Source: Streptomyces sp. BA2 (GTDB lineage: Bacteria; Actinomycetota; Actinomycetes; Streptomycetales; Streptomycetaceae). From it: a stretch of 64,000 bases of DNA. The notes under the pieces are model-generated. The model searched no databases and was not told the DNA's origin. It was given only the letters and a program-made list of their open reading frames with translations. The position numbers and the translations under genes were made by a program. The stretch lies in assembly GCF_009769735.1 (NCBI RefSeq), contig NZ_WSRO01000002.1:7985001-8049000 (forward strand). Direction: 5' to 3'. This document shows positions 43,793 to 53,015 of the stretch, piece after piece. Position 1 is the stretch's first letter; each line of letters starts with the position of its first letter.

Positions 43793-45532
43793 TCACGAGA
43801 GGGCCAGCGGCGGCAGAGCGTGCCGTTCGGGCGAGAGCCGCATCTCCAGACGCCGTCCCAGACAGTCGGCGAGCGGGCCGCCGCTCGCGGCCATCAAAGG
43901 AGTCCAGGCGAACCCGCCGTCCGCCGTGCGTACGCTGTCCAGGAACTTCGTCAGATGGCCGGCATCCCATGCGAGGCCGAACTCGTCGCCCGCAAGGACG
44001 GCTTCGTAGGTGCTCAGCAGATCCGGGACCCGGTTGCCCTCGTTCGCGAATCCGCCGCCGCGCACCCGGTGCAGGGCGAGCGCGTCACAGGCGGGGGCGC
44101 CGTCGGTCCCGACGGCACGGTTCAGCGCCCTGAGCGCCTGCAGGGTGGCTCGCAGCGTGGGCCGGCCACCGGGCACGTTGGCGTACTGGCCGGGTGCTGT
44201 CTCGCAGGTGGCCACGTACCCGGCGATGTCCCGCAGGTGGGCGGCCACCGACTCCCCGCCGGTCCGGTGGAGGATCTCAGCGGCCGCGCACGTCGACACC
44301 ATGTCCGACGCGCGGCCCTCCCAGTACCCGAAGCCGCCGTCGGGGTTCTGGATGGAACCGGCGAGCCAGTCCGCGATCCTGCCACGGGCCGCGGTGTCGT
44401 CCCTGAACGCCCCCGCCGACAGGGCCCAGAGGGTGCACCGCACCTCACTTCCCCGCCCCGGCATGTACATGATGCCGTCCTCATTCGGCAGCATGCAGCT
44501 CTCCGTCCACCGAAGGGCGTCGCGCTCCCCGGTGTCCGAGAAGTGGCCGGCGATCAGGTGAGCGGAGGTGGTGAGCACGTCCGACGCGAGTTCGGGAGCG
44601 CGATAGGTGAATCCGCCCTGCCCGGTCCGGAACGACAGCACCGTTTCGACCACCCGGTCGGCGATGTCCTCGAAGTCCTCGGCTCCGGCGCCGAGTTCCC
44701 TCAGCGCTCCCACCCCGCAGAACGCGGCCCACACATCCGGCACGGGATATCCGGGCCACCGAGTGAACGATCCGCCCGGCGTGAGCCGGGCCCGGATCCA
44801 GGCGACGCAGGCCTCGGGGTCCCGCGGGGTCTCGCCGAGGCGGCTCAGGGCGCTGGTGGCCCGGAACGTCGCCCACAGACAGTCGGTGTCGTCGCCCGCC
44901 TGGAAGGTGAAGCCGCCGGCCTCGCTCTGCCGGTCCTTGAGCCAGCTCGTGAGCCGCTCGCGGCTCCACGGCAGGGGACCCTGACCACCCGTGGCCGTGC
45001 TCCAGGCCGTGAGGGCGTAATAGCAGGCCCGCACGTCGGACGTGCCGTCCTTCGCGTGGGCGGGGCTCCATGCGAGTCCGCCGTCCTTGGCCTGAAGCGC
45101 CGACAGCCAGTCGAACAGCGCCTCCGGAGGGCGCTCACCGAAGATCTCCACCAGGGTGCGTACGGCGTAGTAGGTGGCCCACACGTCCGACGCCTGACCT
45201 GGCGTCATCGCGAACCCGCCGTCCGCGTGGGCGGCACTCCACACCCATGCGGAACCCGCACCGCCGACCGGGTCGCGGCCGCCGCCCGGCAGATCGGCCA
45301 TGGCCTGGGTGCAGTAGTAGGTGGCCCAGGCGTCGGAGCTCATGCCGGCCGACCACGCGAACCCGCCGTCGGAGTTCTGCCGGGAGGAGAGGAAGCCGGT
45401 GACGGTCTCGGGGGATGGCAGGTCGTCGACACGGCCGAGCCAGGTGAGCGTACGCACGGCCGCGTACGTGCACCACAGGTCGGAGTCTCCGGAGACGACC
45501 CCGGACGACCTCCGCAACATCTCGTACGTCAT
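43793..45532 (-). CDS. Alpha/alpha-toroid protein with prenyltransferase/squalene-cyclase repeats
   Basis: 579 residues from ATG 45532 (overlaps the upstream stop). About ten ~50-residue repeats each contain DGGFAW-type turns followed by S-D-x-W-x-T-Y-Y helices (for example DGGFAMTPGQASDVWATYY, AGGFTFQAGDDTDCLWATF). This is the alpha-6/alpha-6 toroid of protein prenyltransferase beta subunits and class II terpene cyclases. The DXDD acid motif of class II cyclases is not seen, so normal polyene cyclisation is unlikely. Role in the pathway unknown: binding scaffold, lyase or atypical cyclase. Confidence 0.85.
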   Translation of the reverse strand: MTYEMLRRSSGVVSGDSDLWCTYAAVRTLTWLGRVDDLPSPETVTGFLSSRQNSDGGFAWSAGMSSDAWATYYCTQAMADLPGGGRDPVGGAGSAWVWSAAHADGGFAMTPGQASDVWATYYAVRTLVEIFGERPPEALFDWLSALQAKDGGLAWSPAHAKDGTSDVRACYYALTAWSTATGGQGPLPWSRERLTSWLKDRQSEAGGFTFQAGDDTDCLWATFRATSALSRLGETPRDPEACVAWIRARLTPGGSFTRWPGYPVPDVWAAFCGVGALRELGAGAEDFEDIADRVVETVLSFRTGQGGFTYRAPELASDVLTTSAHLIAGHFSDTGERDALRWTESCMLPNEDGIMYMPGRGSEVRCTLWALSAGAFRDDTAARGRIADWLAGSIQNPDGGFGYWEGRASDMVSTCAAAEILHRTGGESVAAHLRDIAGYVATCETAPGQYANVPGGRPTLRATLQALRALNRAVGTDGAPACDALALHRVRGGGFANEGNRVPDLLSTYEAVLAGDEFGLAWDAGHLTKFLDSVRTADGGFAWTPLMAASGGPLADCLGRRLEMRLSPERHALPPLALS

Positions 45533-46854
45533 GCCGGTACCACCTCGGCGACGACCCGGAAGTTGGAGCGCTTCCAGCTCTTCTGGGAGCCACCGCTCTT
45601 CGTCGTCACCGGCAGCCGGTTGACGAACCGGACCTCGTCCCACCGGAAGCCGAGGTGTTCGTCCGTACGCCGCTGGATGGCGGCGTTCTTCGCGGACTCG
45701 GCCTCACGGTCGGTGCTCGGGTCCCGCTCGAGCAGCAGCCTGGCCCACGTGCCGCCCTCGTCGACCTCGATCAGGTAGCCCATGACGTCGCGGTTCGCGT
45801 AGATGATGCCTTCGAGGTCGCGGGTGCGCACCCGGCTGCCCTTGATCTCGGTTCCGTCGCTTCCCCGGCCGTGGACCGTCACCACGGTGCTGTCCTCGCC
45901 GCAGGGGCAGCCGTCGGTCAGGGACACGTCGTCGCCCATGTCGAGGCGGAGGAGCGGACGGGCATCGTTGTTGAGCGGGGTGACGACGAGCCGCCCTTCG
46001 CGTCCCGCCTCGGCGGGCACGATGCCGTCCTCGTTCGCGATCTCGAAGTAGTTGGCCCCGCGCAGCAGGTGCAGTCGGTCCTGTGGGCAGCATGCGGCCA
46101 GCGTGCCGCTTTCCGTGCTGCCGTAACTCGCGTCGTAGGCACGCGCGTTCCACCAGTGCCCGGCCATGGCGCGCAGCTCCGGGGTGCTCACCTCCCCGAG
46201 CAGCATGAGGAGTTCCACGGACTCACGCAGTTGGTCGAGGAGGCCGCGCTTCATCATGATCTGGGAGAACTGGAGCAGCACACCGGGCGCCACGAACAGG
46301 ACGGTCGGCCGGAAGACCTCCCACAGACCGACGATGCGGTCCCAGTCGGAGATCCCGGTGGTGTAGGGGTACGCCTTGACGTGGGGAACGCCCAGGAACT
46401 CGCAGACGCCGACCATCAGGTCGGCCACCGGCACGATGTCCGACGGCAGCAGGATCAGAGCGCGGTGACCGCTGTCCGCGAGCATCGTGCGCCAGGTCTC
46501 GGCGACGGACACGGTGTTGGCGATCATGTCCTGGGCCGTGCGGGGCGTCGGCGTGGGGGCCCCTGTCGTCCCTGTGGTCTGGTAGTACTTCAGACCTGCG
46601 TCGATCGGTACCCGCAGGTAGTCGAGAGGCCGGGCCTTGAGGTCGTCCTTGGACGTCGCGTGCAGGTCCCGGAACGCCCGCATCGAGAACGGGTCGAGCG
46701 AGGCGTAGGCGGACGTCCCCTCCGCGCGGTGCCAGACCTCGGCCAGCTTCGACGTGTAGTACGCCTCGTCGGAACGGGACTCGCGGCGGTGAGCTGCCAC
46801 CTGCTGCTGTATCCGCTCCATGAAGTCGAGGTCGCTCCTGGAGTTGATCTTCAC
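45529..46854 (-). CDS. PaaK/LuxE-like adenylate-forming enzyme
   Basis: 441 residues from GTG 46854 with AAGGAG upstream. P-loop YYQTTGTTGAPTPTP (~89-103), YGSTESGT (~238-245), nucleotide motif LRLDMGDDVSLTDGCPCG and a C-terminal TTKSGGSQKSWKR. It belongs to the phenylacetate-CoA-ligase group, which includes LuxE-type acyl-protein synthetases. The neighbouring upstream gene encodes a LuxC-like reductase, so the pair could reduce an aromatic acid to an aldehyde, in the manner of LuxE/LuxC. Confidence 0.88.
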   Translation of the reverse strand: MKINSRSDLDFMERIQQQVAAHRRESRSDEAYYTSKLAEVWHRAEGTSAYASLDPFSMRAFRDLHATSKDDLKARPLDYLRVPIDAGLKYYQTTGTTGAPTPTPRTAQDMIANTVSVAETWRTMLADSGHRALILLPSDIVPVADLMVGVCEFLGVPHVKAYPYTTGISDWDRIVGLWEVFRPTVLFVAPGVLLQFSQIMMKRGLLDQLRESVELLMLLGEVSTPELRAMAGHWWNARAYDASYGSTESGTLAACCPQDRLHLLRGANYFEIANEDGIVPAEAGREGRLVVTPLNNDARPLLRLDMGDDVSLTDGCPCGEDSTVVTVHGRGSDGTEIKGSRVRTRDLEGIIYANRDVMGYLIEVDEGGTWARLLLERDPSTDREAESAKNAAIQRRTDEHLGFRWDEVRFVNRLPVTTKSGGSQKSWKRSNFRVVAEVVPA

Positions 46855-46887
46855 TTGCCACTCCTTGTTCGCGGCGGATGCTTGAGG

Positions 46888-48252
46888 TCAGTCGCCATGG
46901 GCAAGCCCCTTGGCGCGCATCAGGAACTCTCCGAGGAACCCGTCGTGCGGTACGTCCGGATGGACCCAGGAAGTCGGCCTGCTCCGGTACACGTTGGAGA
47001 CCGACGTGAGCCGCGTGGCCGCCTCGACCAGCTCCAAGTCCTCGGTGTGCAGCGACAGGACCAGAGATCCGTCGAGGACATCCACGGCGTCCCGCTCGAA
47101 CGGGGCGACCCATACGCAGGGGAAGGGCGCCTCGTACGACAGCGCCGGGCTCCTCGGGGACGTCAGTTCCACGACTGCGGGTGTCACGGTCGCCAGGGAG
47201 CCCTCGCCGCCGAGCCGTTCGACTCTCGGCGCCAGATGCACCGTCGCGTCCTTGGCCTGCTGCATGACCGCCGCCGCCAGTCGTTCCGCGTCGGCCTCCG
47301 GCATGCACGGCAGCAGGGCCTCGTCGTCCAGGGGCCCGGCCGGTGCCACCTTCCGTAGCGTGGCGGCCAGTTCGCCGGCGAATCCCGCCGGATCCTGTTC
47401 GACCAGTACGCCCGTGGTCGCGGTGCACGCGGTTCCCGCGTGATAGAGCGCGCCCGTGCCGGCGAGGCCGAGACCGGAGCGCCGTTCCGCGTCGGCGGTC
47501 ACGACCAGTTTCGAGCGGCCCGGCCCCTGCAGTCGTACGTCGCAGCGGTTGCGGTACTTGTCCACGACGTCCTGACCGCCGTACACGAGGGCACGGTCCG
47601 CGCGCTCGATGATCAGATCCGCTGTCGCGTGGTCGCAGGGCGCCATGACCAGCTGCGTGGTCGGTACTCCTGCCTGCCACAGCGCGGTGACGAGGCGGAA
47701 GGGGGTGAGCGGGTCCCGGGTGGAGGGGCGGACGACGACCCGGTAGCCGAGCGCCAGCGCCTCGGGCCACATGGCATGCACGCCGGGGCTGTTGCCCGCC
47801 GCGTGCACGGCGAAGACGTCCCCTGTACGGCACCACGCAGCGCCCGCCGAGGGAGCGTCACGCACGGCGGTGCCTGCCGGGGCGCAGCCCGTGGGGCGTG
47901 CCGCCGACGGCGCACGTCCCACGTCGCGCAGGGTCGCCGTGATCAGCCTGTCGCACTCGCGCACGACCGTGACGGGCGTTCCCGTCAGCGCCGACACGCG
48001 ACGCTCGTGGGCTTCCAGATCGTCTCCCAGGAGCTCCTGGCCCTCGAAGACGTCGGCCGCCTTGCTGAGCACGTCGGCTGTCTCCGCGACGGGCAGAGGC
48101 GCGCTTCCGCGCAGTTGATCGATCCAGTGGGAGACCACAAGGCCCGGGACCGATGCCAGTTCAAGGGCCGGTGTGCCCGAGGCGTCCGCCACGGTGGTGC
48201 GGTTCCGCGTCCGGTAGGGCCCATTCGGACCCAGCGCGGCGATGTCAAGCAT
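46888..48252 (-). CDS. LuxC-like acyl-CoA/acyl-thioester reductase
   Basis: 454 residues from ATG 48252 (GGGGAGCG upstream). Aldehyde-dehydrogenase fold of the LuxC type: VFAVHAAGNSPGVHAMWPEALALGYRVVVRPSTRDPLTPFRL (~165-205), nucleophile Cys in GTACTATTGVLV (~292). LuxC enzymes take acyl thioesters to aldehydes with NADPH. With the PaaK/LuxE-like enzyme downstream and a CAD-like ADH in the operon, a stepwise acid-to-aldehyde-to-alcohol route is implied. Confidence 0.88.
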   Translation of the reverse strand: MLDIAALGPNGPYRTRNRTTVADASGTPALELASVPGLVVSHWIDQLRGSAPLPVAETADVLSKAADVFEGQELLGDDLEAHERRVSALTGTPVTVVRECDRLITATLRDVGRAPSAARPTGCAPAGTAVRDAPSAGAAWCRTGDVFAVHAAGNSPGVHAMWPEALALGYRVVVRPSTRDPLTPFRLVTALWQAGVPTTQLVMAPCDHATADLIIERADRALVYGGQDVVDKYRNRCDVRLQGPGRSKLVVTADAERRSGLGLAGTGALYHAGTACTATTGVLVEQDPAGFAGELAATLRKVAPAGPLDDEALLPCMPEADAERLAAAVMQQAKDATVHLAPRVERLGGEGSLATVTPAVVELTSPRSPALSYEAPFPCVWVAPFERDAVDVLDGSLVLSLHTEDLELVEAATRLTSVSNVYRSRPTSWVHPDVPHDGFLGEFLMRAKGLAHGD

Positions 48253-48263
48253 GCTCGCTCCCC

Positions 48264-49385
48264 TCAGCGTCCGGCGGCCGTCAGGGCGCGGCACCGGCGG
48301 CTCGCGGACGCGAGGTCCCTGAGCACGTCCACGGTGGCGTCCCACCCCATGCAGGCGTCGGTGATGCTCTGGCCGAACACGGCCTCACCGATGCCGAGTT
48401 CCTGGCGCCCTGGGACGAGGAAGCCCTCCAGCATGACGCCCCGGATGTCCGTGTCACCGGCCGCCACCTGTGCGCCTATCTCCCGGGCGACCAGGGCCTG
48501 TTGTTCGTGGTCCTTGCCGCTGTTGCCGTGGCTGGCATCGATGACCAGGCCGGTCGGCAGCGCGGCCGCCGACAGCAGCCGCGCCGCGTCGCGCACGTGC
48601 TCGGCGCGGTAGTTGGGCTGCCCCGACCCGCCCCGGAGCACTACATGGCAGTCGGGATTCCCGCTCGTTCGCAGCGTGACAGGCCTGCCGTTCCGGCCGA
48701 GGCCGAGGTACGCGTGGGGGGCGGCCGCGGACCGGATGGCGTCGACGGCAACGCCCACCGAGCCGGTGCTGCCGTTCTTCATGCCCACGGGCATGGGCAG
48801 ACCGCTCGCCAACTGGCGATGCACCTGGCTCTCCACGGTCCGCGCGCCGATGGCTCCCCAGGAGATCAGGTCCGCCAGGTACGCGGGAGCCGCCGGGCTC
48901 AGCCACTCCGTGCCGATGGCCAGGCCCAGTTCGGCGATCTCCAGCATGAGGGAACGGGCGGTGCGAAGCCCTCGGTCGAGATCGAGGTTGCCGTCCAGCG
49001 CCGGATCGGCGAGCAGCCCGGTCCAACCGACCGTGGTGCGGGGCTTCTCGACATACACCCGCATGACGATCGCCAGGTCGTCGGCGAGTTCGGCGGCCAG
49101 TTCAGCCAGTGATCTCGCGTACGCAAGACCGGCGTTGACGTCGTGGATCGAGCACGGGCCGACCACGACGAGCAGCCGGTCGTCCTCACCGCTCAGTACG
49201 CGGCGGGTCATCAGGCGGCCGGAGCTCACCGAACGGGCCGCGTCCGCGGTCAGCGGCAGCTCGGTCAGGAGTTCGTCAGGGGTGCTCGCCAAGTGCGTAC
49301 GGTGCCGGCCACCGATGTCACCCGGCGAGAACTGTTCGACCACGGAACGGGGCTTTTCCTCGGTCAGCATGTCAAGACTCTGCAT
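48264..49385 (-). CDS. Class I DAHP synthase (AroF/G/H type)
   Basis: 373 residues from ATG 49385. GPCSIHDVNAGLAYA (PEP-binding), EKPRTTVGWTGLLADPALDGN, ESQVHRQLASGLPMPVGMKNGSTG, VVLRGGSGQPNY and DASHGNSGKDHEQQ are the class I (E. coli AroG-like) signatures. It condenses PEP and erythrose 4-phosphate in the first shikimate step. Streptomyces housekeeping DAHP synthase is normally class II, so this is probably a dedicated copy boosting tyrosine supply for the cluster. First gene of the 13-gene operon; an 11-bp gap leads to the LuxC-like gene. Confidence 0.93.
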   Translation of the reverse strand: MQSLDMLTEEKPRSVVEQFSPGDIGGRHRTHLASTPDELLTELPLTADAARSVSSGRLMTRRVLSGEDDRLLVVVGPCSIHDVNAGLAYARSLAELAAELADDLAIVMRVYVEKPRTTVGWTGLLADPALDGNLDLDRGLRTARSLMLEIAELGLAIGTEWLSPAAPAYLADLISWGAIGARTVESQVHRQLASGLPMPVGMKNGSTGSVGVAVDAIRSAAAPHAYLGLGRNGRPVTLRTSGNPDCHVVLRGGSGQPNYRAEHVRDAARLLSAAALPTGLVIDASHGNSGKDHEQQALVAREIGAQVAAGDTDIRGVMLEGFLVPGRQELGIGEAVFGQSITDACMGWDATVDVLRDLASASRRCRALTAAGR

Positions 49386-49603
49386 CGATCCTCAATTCGT
49401 GCTAATCAGCGCAAGAGTTGTGCGTCGGCAACGAATCATTGGGGCGGACCGCGATCTCCTGAGTGCCCAACTGGAAAGACCGATTGGATGGGCGATGCTG
49501 AGGGAGATACCGCGGTGCAGCCGTTCGGTAAGCACGTGATTCACCGTGCCCCATCCCGTGGGCGGGCCGCCACCTGCACCGCGTGCAGCAAGTTGTGGTG
49601 CAT

Positions 49604-51661
49604 TTAGCTGCAGAGGCGGTGGGACCTCGTCTCGTTCCTGAGCTTGGCGTCCACGCAGTCGCCGGGCAGCGACCCGTACGGCTTCTTGCCGAAGTTGGCG
49701 GTCACGGTCAGCTTCCCGTCGCCGAACTCCGAGCGCTGTACCGTCCCGTCGGCGGTGAGCCGCTGGTAGCCGGTCATCCGCTCGGTGCCCGCGGCCTTGT
49801 GCAGAGGTGCGAAATAGCGCTGGAGCTCCGCCATTTCCTTGCCCGTGGACTTCAGGTTCTTGTCCCCGAGCGTGAAGTTGAGCGGGGTGTTGTAGAGGGC
49901 GGACATCAATGCCCGGTCGGTCTTCTGGGCCGGGAGCTTGTTGTACGGCATTTCCCAGCGGTCCGTGTTGATGACGGAGCCGTGCAGTGCGGTTTCGTAA
50001 AGGGGGACGCGGTAGCGCGGGTCGTACATCGCCTTCGCCAGTGAGGGCGGCAGCTCGGCCTCCTTGAAGAAGAACGCGGGCTCGCCCTGCGGCGCGTAGC
50101 CGCCCCACTTCTCCTTGTCCTTCTCCAGCTGCCACAAGCCGTCAGCGACCGGCGTCTGCCCACCGTGGTTGAAGGCGAGCACGGGGGCGGCCCAGGAGCC
50201 GGCGGACTCGGAGCCGAGGACGAACTTGTCGTCGGACGCGAGCTTTTGCATGCGCTCCAGGCGGTTGGCGCGGTCCTGCTTCTTGTTCATGCGGTGGCCC
50301 TCGCTGCTGTCGGTGAACAGCTCGCCTGCCGCGTCGACATCGAGGAAGTAACTGTCGGCGCCGTTGGCCGTCATCTTCTTCGCCCGGTCGGCCAGGTAGT
50401 GCTTGCCCGGCTCGGCCTGCTTGAACGCCTGGGTGCTGACGTAGCAGCCCCGGCCGCCGAAGCCCTCCTTGATCTCACCCTTCCAGTTGCGTACGCAGAA
50501 GTCGGGGTAGACCGAGCCGGGCCACTTCGACGAGGGGTTGTCGGCGCTCCGGGAGGGCTGGCCGTTGGCGTAGGAGTCGTACGGGCCGACCAGGTAGCCG
50601 TGTCGTTGCGCGGCCCGCACGGCTGCCTTGTCCATCGGCTGGTCGTCGGCGTCGTAACCGAGCCAGAGCCGGGAGACGCCGAGCTTGCGCAGCTCGTTCA
50701 CGCCCTTCGTGGTGCGGGCGCTGCCCCATGCGTAGGCGTGCACCGCCCCGAGCAGCCGCCCGACCTCGGGGTTCTCCTTGATCTTCTGCGCCAGGGAGCG
50801 CAGCTTGCCGTGTTCGTCGAGGTATGCGCGGTAGTTGGCGGCGGAGGAGACCGGGGAGGAGCCGGTGAGGGAGAAGTGCACCGTGTAGTCGCGGGTCTGC
50901 TCGCGCCGCGAGAACTCGTGCCGCGCGGTGGAGCCGATGCGGCCGTCCTTCGACGCGAAGCCCAGCGATGTGCCGACCTCCTCCGGCACGATGTAGCCGA
51001 CGCCGTGCTTGCCCTCGGTGTAACCCCAGGCCGGAAGGGTGAGGCCGCCCGAGAGTTCGGTCTCCGAGTCCTTGAGACCGGCCTCGCCGGAGTTCCAGAA
51101 GGCGTCGCTCACCGGGACGCGCAGGCCCTCGCCGCGCGGGATCTGAAGGGCTCCGTGGGCGCCGGGCGCGGTAGTGGGCCAGGACAGCTTCTGGTCGGTG
51201 TCGGAGTGGACCGTCATGCGCAGCCGACCGTGATCGCTCTTCGCCGTGACGGTGAGCTTCTTGCCGGGGTACGACCAGCGGGCCGTGCCGCCGTCCACGC
51301 TGACCGCGCCGGGCTTGCCGAGCTGCCGGCCCGCCGCGCCGGACATCGGGAGCGAAGCCCCGTCGTCGGCGTGCCCGGTGACGCGCAGCGACCCGGTGTC
51401 CACGCGCGTGGTGCCGCCGCGCACGGTGAAGTCGACCGCGCTGCCCTGCACTTGGGGCGCCACGTCCGCCGTACCGCCGTCCGACGGCGGCTCTGCCATG
51501 GCCAGGTAGCCGGCCGACGCCGTGGTGACGGTCAGTACGACGGCCGCAGCGATGCCGTACGTACGGAAGCGGCGCCGACGCCGCGCGCCCGCGATGTCAC
51601 TGTGCCGGGCTTCACGTGGCTGGGGCAGTGGCTGACTGCTGTTGCTCTTCACGTAGTTCAC
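49604..51661 (-). CDS. Membrane-anchored glycoside-hydrolase-like protein
   Basis: 685 residues from GTG 51661. A basic N-terminus and one membrane segment (~34-55, YGIAAAVVLTVTTASAGYLAM) suggest export or anchoring. A beta-rich N-terminal domain is followed by a TIM-barrel-like region with VSRLWLGYDADDQP, GPYDSYANGQP, ADSYFLDVDAAGELF and FVLGSESAGSWAAPVLAFNHGG, consistent with a retaining glycosidase related to GH101/GH129-type enzymes; the exact family is not certain. Likely acts on an extracellular glycan. The 218-bp gap to the DAHP synthase holds the promoters of both units but no clear motif. Confidence 0.7.
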   Translation of the reverse strand: MNYVKSNSSQPLPQPREARHSDIAGARRRRRFRTYGIAAAVVLTVTTASAGYLAMAEPPSDGGTADVAPQVQGSAVDFTVRGGTTRVDTGSLRVTGHADDGASLPMSGAAGRQLGKPGAVSVDGGTARWSYPGKKLTVTAKSDHGRLRMTVHSDTDQKLSWPTTAPGAHGALQIPRGEGLRVPVSDAFWNSGEAGLKDSETELSGGLTLPAWGYTEGKHGVGYIVPEEVGTSLGFASKDGRIGSTARHEFSRREQTRDYTVHFSLTGSSPVSSAANYRAYLDEHGKLRSLAQKIKENPEVGRLLGAVHAYAWGSARTTKGVNELRKLGVSRLWLGYDADDQPMDKAAVRAAQRHGYLVGPYDSYANGQPSRSADNPSSKWPGSVYPDFCVRNWKGEIKEGFGGRGCYVSTQAFKQAEPGKHYLADRAKKMTANGADSYFLDVDAAGELFTDSSEGHRMNKKQDRANRLERMQKLASDDKFVLGSESAGSWAAPVLAFNHGGQTPVADGLWQLEKDKEKWGGYAPQGEPAFFFKEAELPPSLAKAMYDPRYRVPLYETALHGSVINTDRWEMPYNKLPAQKTDRALMSALYNTPLNFTLGDKNLKSTGKEMAELQRYFAPLHKAAGTERMTGYQRLTADGTVQRSEFGDGKLTVTANFGKKPYGSLPGDCVDAKLRNETRSHRLCS

Positions 51662-51809
51662 GGGGGAGAGCGTCGGGGGAGGGCGTAAGAAGTTTCTAAG
51701 AGTCGCGCTCCGGGCTGCTGGCAGAGCATGACGGAACGTGGCGGAACATCGGCATCTTCTGGCAGATTATCGGAAGTGCGACAGGGTGCCCGGCGTCGAC
51801 GATGACGGG

Positions 51810-53015
51810 GTGCGAAGGAATACATCCATCACTCTGTTGTCCGCCGGGCACGCCTGCGTCGATGTGTACCAGGGTGCCGTGGCGTCCCTGGTGCCGTTCT
51901 TCGTCGCCGAGCGCGCCTACAGCTATGCCGCCGTCTCGGGCATCGTGCTCGCCGCCTCCCTGCTGTCCTCGGTGGCGCAACCGCTGTTCGGTGTCCTCAC
52001 CGACCGCTGGCCGATGCCGTGGCTCCTTCCGGTCAGCACGCTGCTGGGCGGTGTGGGCATCGCGCTGAGCGGGGTGAGCGGCTCCTACGCGCTGACCCTG
52101 GTGTTCGTGGCGGTGTCCGGGGTGGGCGTGGCCGCCTATCACCCCGAGTCCGCACGCGTCGCCCGGCTCGCCGCCCGGGGCAGCCACAGCGGGATGGGCT
52201 GGTTCTCGCTCGGCGGCAACCTCGGCTTCGCGGCGGCCCCGCTCCTGGTCACCGCTGTCGTGGCGACGGGAGGTCTGCGCCTGACGCCACTGCTTGCGCT
52301 GCCGGCGCTCGTCGGCGCCGTGCTGTGCCTGCCCGTGCTGCGTGCGCTGGAGAAGCAACGACAGGACGCCGGGGCCGGTACGGCGATGACGACGGCCCGG
52401 GACGACGACCGGGCGTCGTTCGTGAAGCTGTCGCTGGCCGTGGTGTGCCGGTCGATAGTCTTCATCGGCCTCAGCACCTTCATCTCACTGTTCGCCGAGG
52501 AGCGCATGGGCGGGAGCGCGGCGGCCGGTACCGCGGCGCTGTTCGTGCTCTACCTCGGCGGTGCGGTGGGCTCCGTGCTGGGCGGCAAGCTGGCCGACCG
52601 CTGGGACCGGGTCACCGTCGCGCGCTGGTCGTATCTGCTCACGGCCGTATGTGTGGCGGGTGTGGTGTTCGTACCCGGCCCGGCGATGTATCTGTGCGTG
52701 GCGCTGACCTCGGCCGGTCTGTACGTCCCCTTCTCGCTGCAGGTCACGCTCGGGCAGGACTACCTGCCCTCCCGCATGGGCACCGCCTCCGGGATCACGC
52801 TCGGACTGACCGTCAGCGTCGGTGGTCTGGTGAGTCCGTTCATCGGCAGCCTCGCCGACGCGACGTCCCTGCGAACCGCCCTGGCACCCCTGGCCCTGAT
52901 GCCCGTGCTGAGCTGGCTGCTGTTCCGCACCCTCCCCGAACCGGCCGTGCCGCGGCCCGCGGACGCGGTCCACGGCGGCGAGGACGGTGAGCGTCGCGCC
53001 CTCACCAGCCCGTGA
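51810..53015 (+). CDS. MFS transporter, fosmidomycin-resistance (Fsr)-like
   Basis: About 401 residues from GTG 51810; a GTG at 51738 would add 24 residues without membrane character. Twelve hydrophobic segments. Fsr-like N-terminus SAGHACVDVYQGAVASLVPFFVAE, motif A-type QPLFGVLTDRWPMPW, and SGVGVAAYHPESARVARLAARG, a signature of the Fsr group. It exports a small anionic or hydrophobic compound; the substrate is unknown. Its 3' end overlaps the convergent gene by 14 bp. Confidence 0.85.
   Translation: MRRNTSITLLSAGHACVDVYQGAVASLVPFFVAERAYSYAAVSGIVLAASLLSSVAQPLFGVLTDRWPMPWLLPVSTLLGGVGIALSGVSGSYALTLVFVAVSGVGVAAYHPESARVARLAARGSHSGMGWFSLGGNLGFAAAPLLVTAVVATGGLRLTPLLALPALVGAVLCLPVLRALEKQRQDAGAGTAMTTARDDDRASFVKLSLAVVCRSIVFIGLSTFISLFAEERMGGSAAAGTAALFVLYLGGAVGSVLGGKLADRWDRVTVARWSYLLTAVCVAGVVFVPGPAMYLCVALTSAGLYVPFSLQVTLGQDYLPSRMGTASGITLGLTVSVGGLVSPFIGSLADATSLRTALAPLALMPVLSWLLFRTLPEPAVPRPADAVHGGEDGERRALTSP

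Noticed and set aside
43793..45532. Class II terpene cyclase call
   Set aside because: Fold repeats fit but DXDD is not seen, so only a toroid-family call is justified.
43640..45778. 712-residue plus-strand ORF over the toroid gene
   Set aside because: Compositional shadow; the minus strand shows the regular toroid repeats and coupled starts.
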